The notes under the pieces: model-generated
Database searches by the model: none
Told to the model about the DNA's origin: nothing
Seen by the model: only the letters and a program-made list of their open reading frames with translations
Made by a program: the position numbers and the translations under genes
Assembly (NCBI GenBank): GCA_011800155.1
Contig: CM022368.1
Location: 3,472,001-3,536,000 of the forward strand
Origin: Flammulina velutipes
Lineage: Eukaryota > Basidiomycota > Agaricomycetes > Agaricales > Physalacriaceae
DNA length: 64,000 nt
Direction of reading: 5' to 3'
Shown here: positions 43,801-55,170 of the stretch, piece by piece
Position numbering within the stretch: position 1 is the first letter of the stretch
Layout: the number at the start of each line of letters is the position of its first letter

Positions 43801-45839
43801 TCAGGCGGGTGGCGACCATTCCTTCAACCAATTCCTGATTTTTCTTTGAATATCTTTCTGAACTCTGTCCATTTCGCCTTTGATTGGATCGCTCATGTCC
43901 TGTGTATGATACCCTGGTATCAAGAAGCCAGCCTCTCTATATAACTCAAGGGAATTGGGGGATTGAAAGGTGATGCAAAGCAATGGATCATCTAATCAAT
44001 GCTCAATAACTTGAAACTACAACTCGGTTGGACAGGAAGAGAATTACTCACATTCACCATTCACATCTATCAACTTAGCTACTCTCTTATTGAAGCCGCC
44101 ATATTCTTTGTTCGTCTTCTCAACTCTCTGAGTAATGGCCTCAAGTGTCATGTGTGATTTCAATGTTGGAAAATGACGTGAGCATTTTCCCTGACAGTGG
44201 AATTAGAAATGAGTGAAAGCAGGCAAGTTCTTAGTTAAAGACTTACTAGGTCTTGTTCAATCACTAGATATTTGGACACAATGAGAGAACCTGAGGGCGG
44301 AGCTGTCACAAACCAACCAAGTTCATTGCATCTGATGAATGTTGAGCCTATGGGAATTGATACATGTCATTGACATACTTTAGCCAAACCCATTGTCGTT
44401 GTGGAACATCAGGACTCTCCCTTAGATCTATTTCCACATCAGTATATAATTTATTTTCAGGATTGTATGAATTCCAAGCCCAACTAGAAATAGCTAATAA
44501 GCCAAAGTTGTAGTAATCTGAGAAATGACTTACGCTTCCTCATCAACAAGAAGATCTTTTTTGTTGTAATCTCCAACAGCTTTCAAAGCATCTTGGAATG
44601 TTTTGGCTTTTGAAAGTGCCTCACAGTATTTATTGAAAGAAGCATTGGGATATTGTTGTAGAGGCCTGCTGACTTGATAACAGAAGAGGGATTAGGAATA
44701 AAACCAGTTCAGATTTCAAGTAGTAACTTACGAATATCAGCCATATCACCAAGACGTTCAATTTGTGACATCTTCAGTATTTTTCTCAGCTGCCTTATGC
44801 CTGTATGATCTTCATCTTCCCCTGCTTTATAAAACTCTTCTAGAATCACTTCAAGCCAAGAGGCACATTTCTGAAGCTTGGGAAAGCCCTTGTGGGTCAT
44901 TCTTGCAAGAATTACATCCCACATTTCCCAAAGCTCTCTATTCAATGATTATTTGATTAATAATGAGAGTAGTTCAAGACAGGGCACATACACTTTTGCT
45001 TGAACAGTGCCAGAGGATGAGTATCCTGCATAAAAGGTCTCTGGATATCTGAATGACTACTTAGTTCTTCAAAATTGTCATGGAGAATAAAAGAAGTAGT
45101 ACTTCAACAGTGCCCAACTTACAAGTCCACCTGTGACTCGGAGATTCTCTTTAGGATTCAATATATTTCTGTATCAAGAGACTCACCTCCATAGCTAGCA
45201 CCAAGCAGAACCCATGGGTGTCTGTCAGGCTTTACCTCCAAGGGACTACCCATTCCTTGCGTTGCAAAATGATTTAGATCAGCAAGAGCTTGACCTATTG
45301 TCAGATACTTCATGTTACTGTCTGAAAGATTCTCCACCGGGAAGCTTTGTCCAAAGTACCGATGCTCAAGAATGACTATCATTGCCTTATTCTCTTTTGC
45401 CATGCGGTCAATCATAGAATCGTCTCCCAAGAACTTCAACGAGTCTAACATGGAGCAGTCAATAATAGTAGGTAGCTTTGAGAAAATTGAACGCACAAGA
45501 TCCTGATTGTTCGCCACTTACAAGCAAGAGGATAGGACAGTTACCTGAACTGTTAGAACTCGTGCATCCCATGTTATTGTTGTACTCACCACGTTCGTAG
45601 TAAGTGTCTTTAACCCAATAGCGCTGGAAAAATACGGACTCCGAGTCGGGGTCCTGGTGGTCTACTTTTTGTCGGAAATGAAATGGCCCTTGAGGTCGTC
45701 GGCTGTTGCGGAGTAGGTGATATGGTCCGTTATATTCACCACGACGTTCAGCCATTACGTTGCTGCGAGGATCGAGCACTGCAGCAATCGTTTGACCGGC
45801 AAAGACGCCGAGGAGGATCTGAATAGCGGAGAGTTTCAT
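43801..45839 (-). CDS. Secreted serine carboxypeptidase, family S28
   Basis: Prolyl-carboxypeptidase-like S28 hydrolase, normally secreted or vacuolar, cleaving peptides after proline at acid pH. Signal peptide MKLSAIQILLGVFAGQTIAA. Then FHFRQKVDHQDPDSESVFFQ followed by RYWV, a standard S28 opening, ILLLVSGEQ, MIVILEHRYFGQSFPVENLS, and the nucleophile motif LLGASYGGE near 45,190. The acid residue is in VNGEYDPLLCITF and the His in LIPGYHTQDMSDPIKGEM. C-terminus WLKEWSPPA. Many short introns. Exon 1 has about 50% GC, while the remainder (43.98-45.5 kb) is noticeably AT-richer, unlike the flanking genes. The start is the ATG of the signal peptide. Confidence 0.9.
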
Positions 45840-46270
45840 GGTGAAATAGAGATGTAGGTAATTTGGAGGTCGTTTGCGTAGATATATCCTTATTGTGACG
45901 GCGGTGCAAGCAGGGAATGGGAGATCTTTACGGTGGTTCGTCGACGCGTCGCGTCACGATCGCCGGTTGCCAGCGACCCCGTTAATTGACCGTGAACGCA
46001 GAGCGAGCGGCCATTGCATCGTTGTCCGACGTAGCGACGACGACGACGGTCACGGTTCCTTCGACAATCGTTGATATCGTGACGCATCCGGGGGGCAAGT
46101 GGCCAGCCTTTCGTTAAGACGCTCCGTTTCATCGTGTCAGACGCATTGACGATGTCGTTGTCAGCCGAGAAACAATCCACTCTCCAGCGTTATGTAAAGG
46201 GTTGCTAGCGCGAGAAGCTTCGCGACGTCCTAGTAAGTGAATCAGTATAAGAATTTCTCGAGATTCGTCA
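45840..46270. other. Intergenic, S28 peptidase promoter
   Basis: Upstream region of the S28 gene up to the putative transposon end. CG-rich short stretch at 45.94-46.07 kb; no supported gene. Confidence 0.5.
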
Positions 46271-46339
46271 CACTATGGACCCCAAGGCAGCTGAAATTTA
46301 AGTGGTGACTGAGTGAACGTCACGGTTCAGCCTGTTTCC

Positions 46340-46399
46340 TATTTCTGACAGACTGAATCAGAAAACCCCTTGACACAATTGTTTTCAGTAGGTTTTCTG
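46340..46399. repeat. Cluster of short inverted words, possible transposase binding sites
   Basis: TTTCTGA (46,342) pairs with TCAGAAA (46,358); CAGAAAACC (46,359-46,367) pairs with GGTTTTCTG (46,391-46,399). CACTA elements carry subterminal repeats bound by their DNA-binding protein; this cluster lies where such repeats would be expected, 70-130 bases from the proposed left end. Confidence 0.4.
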
Positions 46400-46705
46400 T
46401 TTCTGGATTCATGGCTTCGTTGTACACTGAATTACAGCTGTTATTTTTCAATGGGTTTGCTTCACTGGGTTTTATACTAACGGTCCATTGCGGGTTCCCG
46501 GGCCGTCATGACCAAAATTTGATGTGGCGCTACGGGCAAAAGAATTATAGACGTCGCGACCCGCCATAGAATGGGTGCAATGTGATACTTAGTTATGGTT
46601 TGTTTTCTCCTTACTCTGTAAATTATGAAAGCATAGACTTTCAAGATGCCACAATGGTTTCAGTCCCGAAAACGCCACACTCTTGTAAAGCAAAAAAAAC
46701 ATGTT

Positions 46706-49700
46706 CTATTCCCCCGCGATATAGAAGGAGCGCTCTAGGGTACCGCTACGGTCAATGAATGTCCATCCCATGGGACGTACATCAGAGGGAGTGGGAATCT
46801 TCCCCACCAAACACTGAACCGTTGAAACATCTACAACCTCATGTCTTCCGATGTCCGAATAGAATGGTACTTCAGTTGTGCCGGATAGCTTTCGCATCTT
46901 CGTTTTGCAGGTTTGTATGTTTGCGAGGATGAGAGTTTCTTCCTCCTCAAGTTGGAAATCCATAGTTGCTGGAACAGGAACGACGAGAATGTTCTGTAGC
47001 TGGCCAAAAAATTGCTTGGTGACGAAATGAGACTGACGGCCACGATAGTTTGCGTTCGTGTCAACAAGAAGATCATACTACACAACCGGTGCTCAGCTAT
47101 CATGATAGTATAAAAATAGAATCAACTCACACGAACAAAAGTGGCATCTCTTCGGTCCTCTGCCAACGTCGTGGCCAACGACAAAGCCTTCATGTCGTCT
47201 CCTCCATCAAGGCGTCGAATACAAGCCCATTGAGATACCTTTTCCGAGCAGTAGTGCTTTCGTACTTGATGAACATTGACGCCATAACGAGTTGCCAGAC
47301 AGATCTGGACTTTCTTGTGCACCTCAGGAGGAATTACGAGGTTGTGTGGAGGTAGTAGAATACAAGATTCATCTGTTGATAATTGAATTGAGAATAATGA
47401 CGAGAGGAACCACATACACGTTGGAAGGGAGAAAGTATCAGTACGAGTTTTATGCGCAGCTCGGAGACGAGGTCTAGTAAGCGCATCTTCAAGATTGTAG
47501 GTAACCTTTATTTGGGAAAGTTGCGCTGCCTGGGTTACATAGTTATCGATGGAGGCGAATGGGTATCGACGACTCTTGATGGCAGGTTGGAGGCGCCCAC
47601 AGAACCGCTCCGTCGGGAACGCCCAGTAAGCCCAAACAGGCCCGCAGGTTTCGATATGGTCGGCTAGATGCAAGAGTGCATGTATCGTAAGGGGGCAAGC
47701 CCGCATGCGAGATGGATTATATTGATAGTAAAGTCTGTTGAATTAGAGTCAATGTAGTGCTCGTTAGAAGATGCAAGACTGACCGTTCATATGTTTGAAC
47801 CCATCGGCTGAATCCCATTCGGATGCACTGGATATCCTGGCGAGACGTGTGGAATTGAAGGCATAGATGGACCAGTTGAACCAGTTCCATAAAGTGATCG
47901 TAATAGATTGGCCGCGGGAATCGATGCTGTAAGAGAGCAGGAGCGATGTAGAGAAGCCAGAATGACCATGAATCTGCGGTTGTTGCCTGCTTATCATCCG
48001 CGACGTTGGGAGGACTAGCACCAAATGCCGAAGGGATATGAGCACCAGATGCTGCAGTTGCCTCTCCGATCTTCTCCCAAATCCCAGCCTCAAACTGATA
48101 TGCACCAGTCCCTTCGTCCATGTCTTTGAAGGCTCCAGTCCATAGGGCAACCAAGTTTTTGAGCACATTCTCGTAGACGAGATGCATAAAGTCGTACGGA
48201 AATGAGAGAGGGAAGACGATAGAAGATAGGTTGAAAAAGATTGAGTGCCCTTTAACCCCATACTCGGTGGCAAGCTCCTTGGAACGAGTCACATTGGGGG
48301 CAAACTGAACCTCGTCGGCCTGGCGCCTAAGTTCGTCATGGGTCCGCAGGGGTAGGTGGAGAGGATCGTAGCTCTGAGTTGCCGTAGGGTCAGAGCTTAC
48401 ATCCGGGTGACAAGATCGATCCAATGGAACGTAGTTGGTGCGTCCGCCGGGCTCCTTCACACCACGAATATTGCACGTTCGACATGGACGCACACCATTA
48501 TGGCCAACCATATGAGAAACGAGAGATACCGCTGGAATGTCGCCAAAAATGAGCATCAAATAGGCTCGAAGATGGAAAGTTTCATTCTTCGAGACATCAA
48601 ATGCGCGAACACCCTTGGAGAGCTGCATGAGCTCAGTGACAAGCGGCCAGGCAAATGAATCAAAGTCCTTCGGCTTCTTGGGTCCAGGTATGACACCGAC
48701 ACACAAGATGTGCTCGAAATGAAAGCGTACTTCGGGTGGAAGGTTGTAGTTGTAGACAAGTAATGGCCAGCATGTTTTTTTGCGGCGGCGCCATGGAGCA
48801 AACCCGTCTGTCGAGAGTCCGAGAGCAACGTCACGTAACGATTCGAAGTGTTTATACGGAAGGTCGACACCATTGAGTTTGACGTATGTCTTGATGAATG
48901 GTCAGATTGATGGTAGGATACTAGAATCAGCAACATACCTCTTGGAGTAGGTTGTATAGCTTCCCATCGAAGACGTCTTCGACACCATCTGCATTCTTCT
49001 TGAACAATCCTCGGTAGGCCATCTTGTCGATCATAGATTGACTACGAAAGTAGCCAACAAGGCGAGGGATAAGGGGGATATAGTTGAACTGCTTCCGAGG
49101 TCGTTTGCCGTCAGACTTGTATCGTGGCTCCTTGCAGTAAGGACAGTTCGTCTCATCTGCATGAGGACCGGCAAAAGCGCAGCACGAATTAACGCAGCAG
49201 TCATACGGGACAGGGAGGAACTTCGCCAAAAACTCCACCCGAGATTTTGCAACTTTCCACGTTTCCAAGTCCGGGTTAGCAAATGCCCATGCCTGTTCAT
49301 CGAATGCGTCGTCCGTTAGGTGGTGCTCGAGTTTATGTGCAAAGCGACGCAGCAATATGAGTTCCTCGTCTGTTAGTTCCGTAGCTAGATAGAATGGTCA
49401 GAAATGGTACCAATTGAATGAATGATAAGATCAGCGTACCAAACTCTGCAAGCTCCTGCTCTAGGTTCTGCGTGATAAGATCCTCAAGCGAAAGACCGTT
49501 CACCTGATCACGAATGCTTTCATCCATCTCTGCCTCCCAGTCGTCGTCATCGTCTGGTGCGCTAGGGCCTATATTGATATCGTCCTCATCGGGAACGTCT
49601 TCAACAGTGACACGTTGCGAGGTGGTCTGAGGAAGAGGGGCACGAGCAGTCTCTTCAATAAGAGTTGGTGGGGATGGACTACAAACAGTATCTGGATCTG

Positions 49701-50157
49701 GGATGCTGTGAACCTGCTCAATATAATTTTGCTCGTTGAGAGGGTGTATCACTTACAGTGATTCCAGCTCTAGTATGCCCCCATCGTCAGATAGAGGAGG
49801 GTGTGAGGCAGCAGCGACAGGACCATTGCTCGAGTCATCAATGTCAATGTCGCTGTCCTCGTGAAAGCCGTCATCGATAAAGCCTTCACCCAAGCCCGTC
49901 GTCTCAACATCCACATCCATAGGCCCTCCAAGTTCGTCATCAATGGTGGGGATACGTACTTTGGGAGGTATAGATGGAAGGCTGACTTGGGGTGTGGCCA
50001 GTCCGTCCCGGTGTTTCTTCAAGATGTCGAGTGTCACATATGTGTCGCAGTGCGTGCAAAACACTTTCTTGTTGGCCTTGTTGGCTGTGCGATGTCTTCC
50101 GGGATGACCAGCGCGAGACTGGCCGGGTCGTGCGTCTTTCGTCGGTCGGCGATGCAT
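46706..50157 (-). CDS. Tnp2-type (CACTA, Transposase_21) transposase
   Basis: DNA transposase of the Tnp2 family common in agaricomycete genomes, cut by short introns but with no internal stop seen. N-terminus MHRRPTKDARPGQSRAGHPG, then VFCTHCDTYVTLDILKKHRD, a likely zinc-binding segment. An acidic linker follows, then FLPVPYDCCVNSC...DETNCPYCKEPRY and RKQFNYIPLIPRLVGYFRSQ. The core shows LGLSTDGFAPWRRRKKTCWP, YNYNLPPEVRFHFEHI, LCVGVIPGPKKPKDFDSFAW, HNGVRPCRTCNIRG, YDFMHLVYENVLKNLVALWT, and PLTIHALLHLADHIETCGPV followed by WAYWAFPTERFCG. Conserved Asp and Glu (STDGF, MHLVYEN, FPTERF) are candidates for the DDE-type centre. The C-terminal part (to SGTLERSFYIAGE) is typical of these elements. 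About 1,000 residues. It may be active, recently active, or kept for another use. Confidence 0.88.
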
Positions 50158-50385
50158 AGTAGTCTCGAGTAAAATGGTTGTCATTGGCGAAAGATATACA
50201 AGTCCGCAATTTGAATTCAGTGCGTCACCTGACAAACGCGTACTGAAAATACGTTGATAACCTGCTGGAAAATCAACAAACCAGGAAATGAGCATCGCCA
50301 CATTTCAAATACCTGGATATAAAGGGCAGCCGCTCCTCTCAACCAACCTTATCTCTTCCCCCCCAACTACTGTTAACCACGCAGC

Positions 50386-51404
50386 ATGCCAGCACCATCC
50401 ATTCACTTGCCTGCCAGTGTCATACATCTGCCTGTTGACCGTTCGTCTGAGACTGCGATGGCCTTAGCTGCTACGGAGCGGGGACAGAACACTCAAGAAA
50501 TGCCTTCGTCAGCTACAAAGCGCAAAACAGGTCAGTTCTAGAGCACGGAAAGGGCAAGAGTACTTACTATCTGACAATCGAGGCAATGGTGGTACCAAGA
50601 CCAAGAGAAGAAAGAGTGCGTAGGTAGATTTACTGCCCGACCAATCGGCTGACTGAGAACGCCAAGCAAACAATGTCGACGGCGCGGATAACGTTCCAGC
50701 TGCGAACACAGGAGCACCTACAAGCAGTATCGATCCTGCGCTTCGTACTCCTCGAATATCACAACGGTCACTGTCGCGGCTCAGGCAGCAAAGATAGCTG
50801 AATTGCAAGGTAAGCTCTATGAACAATCTATCATCCTTGTTACTCACCCGTTCTTATGCAGCGAGGCTTGACGCATTGCAGCAAGCGGGCCCGGCAGCGA
50901 CACCAGCTACTAGCTTGCCAGTCCAGCCTCAGACGGTCATGGCTATCCAAGTAATCATTAAACCAAAGGGAGAAGCGGGCAATATGAAGTCGGGTTACCA
51001 GCTCCAAGACGCGATGATGATGGACGACAAAGATTATGCTGTGTTTAGGGTGAGCTTCGTTTTCCTATGTTTGGTTGTTATTGATTCCTCTTGCCTCCTG
51101 CCACGTAGGACACGGTTCGCTTGAATGCTGCGCGCGCCGGGATTAGACTTGACCATACGTTCAGACAGCAAGATCGCGATGCTGTCGATAACCTATGCAA
51201 GCTGGTGCGTGGCCTGTGTATTCGTGTCGATGTCTACTGATGTTGCCGCAGTGCGTTAACCAGATTCCCTATCTCACGAAGAAGCGCTTCCCAAACTACT
51301 GGCCTGTTACGGAGTACCTCAAGTCCTACCTCAGCAACGCGCGCGTGTATCGCAAGAAGAGACAGGCCGAGGCCGAAGATTCCTCCAGCGGCGGTGACGA
51401 CTAA
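50386..51404 (+). CDS. Transposon-associated protein with coiled coil, function unknown
   Basis: Divergent partner of the transposase, 228 bases from its start. Exon 1 encodes MPAPSIHLPASVIHLPVDRS and ends KRKT. The second region reads ITTVTVAAQAAKIAELQARL followed by DALQQAG, a short coiled coil. Then VIIKPKGEAGNMKSGYQLQD, DDKDYAVFRDTVRLNAARAG, LDHTFRQQDRDAVDNLCKL, IPYLTKKRFPNYWPVTEYLK, and SYLSNARVYRKKRQAEAEDS ending in an acidic tail. Related hypothetical proteins (pattern KPKGxAG...LQ.AM...D...W..TE.LK.YL.N.R.Y..K) are very numerous in mushroom genomes, which fits a transposon gene. It may be the DNA-binding (TnpA-like) partner; this is inference. The internal exon borders between 50,560 and 50,770 are uncertain. 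Confidence 0.65.
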
Positions 51405-51919
51405 TCACCAACAACCGCTAGAGTCTTTTCACATTATTTCCTTACATTATCGTTCTATTCATTGCTCCTCCCTATCTCCCATATTATTCGCACTGCCGTT
51501 CCAGCTCTTATTACGGCCCAGCGCCACGCTATATTTGTGTTTATTCCACTGTATTCCCTCCTTATTATACTAGTATTTTCACTGCAATACAAAATGAATA
51601 CCTGCTAGATTTGCATGAATATGACCATTATGCACAACAAACCACACTGGATGTCGAGCTGAATTTACCCTCAAGTACGACTGAAATAGATACGCTAAAC
51701 GGGTGAGGAGATAGTCCAATTCTAACAGCCGGTACTTTAAATTCAAGAGTAACCCAAATGAAATTGTCGCGATAACAGGCTGGGTTCCCAACGTGAGTTC
51801 AATGTATATTGCGTTGAATAAAAGACGGGAATCAAGTGAACATGAGGCGGTACTTACTTCGGAGATACCCAATGAAAACAGCTTTCAGAAATACGTGATT
51901 CAGCCGGTTTTCCATAGGT

Positions 51920-52378
51920 CCTCGACCTACCTTTTATCACTCGTTAACCCGTGGAATCCACCTATATTACCACCTTACCTTCATCAGGCCTTCAAGGCGC
52001 TTGACGGACTGATAATCACTTGCCCTGCGACCCACGGTGTCAGACGTACGTGACGTGAAAAGGCCCTGCAGTGTACCGTTGACTGGGAAATCGATCTTGA
52101 ACAGAGGAAAGTTTTCCGAAGATGGCCTCTAAGGTGCTTGAAAGAGAAAGGTATCTTGAGATGTGAGTCGCACCTTGTTCTCTCGCAAGAGGTCGTGGTC
52201 TCTGTCGCAAGACCGATACTACATAGTACATCACGCAGCGAGATGCCAGTCGGACGGGAAATGTGCGTTGAGATTTTTGGTTCCATTGCAGACACCCAGT
52301 TATATGGTTCTACCTCACACCAAGTTGTGAGAAAGCACGGTAAAAAGGGATTAAATAGCCACTGAATATTATCCTTCG
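51920..52378. other. Intergenic, no gene seen
   Basis: Between the putative right end of the transposon and the stop of the mitochondrial-type gene. Nothing recognisable. Confidence 0.5.
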
Positions 52379-53441
52379 CTATGCAGGCGTCGGAGTAGAA
52401 ACTTTAGGAATCGACCGCTGTCTCCACGTCCTCAACCAACGAATGGCACTACCGTCCCTCTTCTCGATCATGTTGTCAACATGGCGCAAGTACGTCTTGA
52501 CCCATTTATCTGGCAGTCCACTATGGTCCTTCCATGTTTCACCGATGTGCGTGGCTCCTATACCGAGCAGGCCTCGAATTTCCTTGAGAACACCACGCTC
52601 GACTCCTTTGTGACCGGCCTTGACACTGGCAGCAGCGAGGATGGCGCTTGCGACTATGTCGCGCTCAACGGGGCCCAAGCCATGCACGGGGTAGAGAGCT
52701 GCCACGGTCATAACCTCTGCAGGTAGATCGTTACGGTAGAGCGTATGCATGAGTTGTTGAGCAGCGGGTCGCGTGAGCGGGAATTGATAGTGTGGGAAGT
52801 CGCCGAAGACTTTGAGCGCGAGCTGTGGGCAGGCCAGGCTATCACATCGGCCTGGTTGAATTGTCAATGGTGCGTAGATATCACAAAAATTAGTCACATA
52901 CGGACGAAATGTTCAACATGTTCGGGCCCAAATTCGGAAGAGCAATTGGTTTTGAGAGGCGATATGAGTTCTGCGACTTGCGCGAGCTGTTCTGGAGTCG
53001 CGGCGAGTTGCAAGAGCTGAGAGAAGGCTGTGTGACGCAGGAAAGGTGGGTGCTTGAATTTGCGCTTGTCGACGCCTCCTGCAGTGATACGAGGGAGTGC
53101 GAACTCCAGGAGTTTATTGTATCTCTTCGTCCTTTCCGCTGCTGGCATCCTCGGTCTCTCCTTTTGGACTTTCGGCGCCTTCTTGGATGGCGTCTGCGCT
53201 GAGGACGACACAGCGTCGCTTTGCGATTGCGAGGTCGCCTCTCCGAACATATCTCCGTCAGCGTCATCGAAGAGGTCGTCCGCGAACGCGTCCGTTTTCT
53301 TCTTGGCCAGGGCTAATTTAATGACGGTCAAAAATTTGTTCAACGAGATTGGACGGATTCCATACTGGACGGAGACGTGTGAATTGGCCGCCTGCATGGC
53401 CACCGTGCAGCTGCGCGGGCAGTCAAGGTTGCCCGAAACAT
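52379..53441 (-). CDS. Mitochondrial protein of unknown function
   Basis: Protein of about 335 residues. The start is fixed by a targeting sequence: MFRATLTARAAARWPCRRPI followed by HTSPST, rich in Arg/Ala and without acidic residues, spliced over a 53-base intron (GTATGG...TTAG) to LAKKKTDAFADDLFDDADGD. A longer reading through that intron would lack a presequence. The mature part has RYNKLLEFALPRITAGG, RHTAFSQLLQLAATPEQLAQ, RCDSLACPQLALKVFGDFPH, LTRPAAQQLMHTLYRNDLPA, ALYPVHGLGPVERDIVASAI, and IRGLLGIGATHIGETWKDHS, with helical, PPR-like spacing but no clear PPR motif. An RNA-related or ribosomal role in mitochondria is possible but unproven. I recall similar basidiomycete-only proteins. Confidence 0.75.
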
Positions 53442-53695
53442 GTTCGTCGTGGAGAGAAAAAGCCAAAGTTGGAACCGGACCGATATTCCGCTGCTTGCTT
53501 CTTCCCGAATCACTACCATGGACTGCACTTGGACTGCACACTGCTTCTTTGTGACAATTGGCTGACATGCACGGGGAAATCTATGCGCTTCTCCTCGGAA
53601 ACCAATAAAATGGCGACATATGTGCGCGATACATGATTTCCTATTTGACCTTCGTCTTTGTCAACATCTGGTTCTGTTCTTCGTTATCATCGACA

Positions 53696-54981
<1,286 letters not shown>

Positions 54982-55170
54982 GCAGGCTGGCTATGAGTAG
55001 TATTGAAATGTTCCAAGTCCTGTGAATAGAATCAAGTGTACATCAGTTTCCACGTGTGATGAAGGCAGGCTGCCTAGCAACATGAAGATTAAACTTTGAC
55101 CACCTACTTTAACCTTCCTCTCGGTCGCTGCGCGTCGAGACACTCTCTGTAATTTTAATCTGGATACGAA

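Larger units (their letters stand above)
46271..51919. mobile_element. Candidate CACTA-like (Tnp2) DNA transposon
   Basis: Spans a Tnp2-family transposase gene (minus) and a divergent second gene (plus), an arrangement like the two-gene CACTA elements. Ends are tentative: CACTATGGA at 46,271-46,279 is mirrored by TCCATAG at 51,911-51,917. Inside these, the same words recur in inverted order at both ends: GCTGAA (46,290) / TTCAGC (51,899), TATTTCTGA (46,340) / TCAGAAATA (51,885), TGTTTTCA (46,380) / TGAAAACA (51,873). The outermost right bases do not complete TAGTG and no clear 3-base target duplication is seen (TCA left, CCT right), so the ends may be decayed or misplaced. Confidence 0.45.

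Noticed and set aside
45874..46180. Overlapping open frames rich in Arg/Asp upstream of the S28 gene
   Set aside because: Low-complexity CG-rich DNA read in several frames; no start context, splicing or family support.
51517..51545. Resemblance of GCGCCACGC here to GTGGCGCT at about 46,530, considered as transposon ends
   Set aside because: Only eight bases match, flanks differ, and the words at 46,271-46,387 and 51,873-51,917 pair better.
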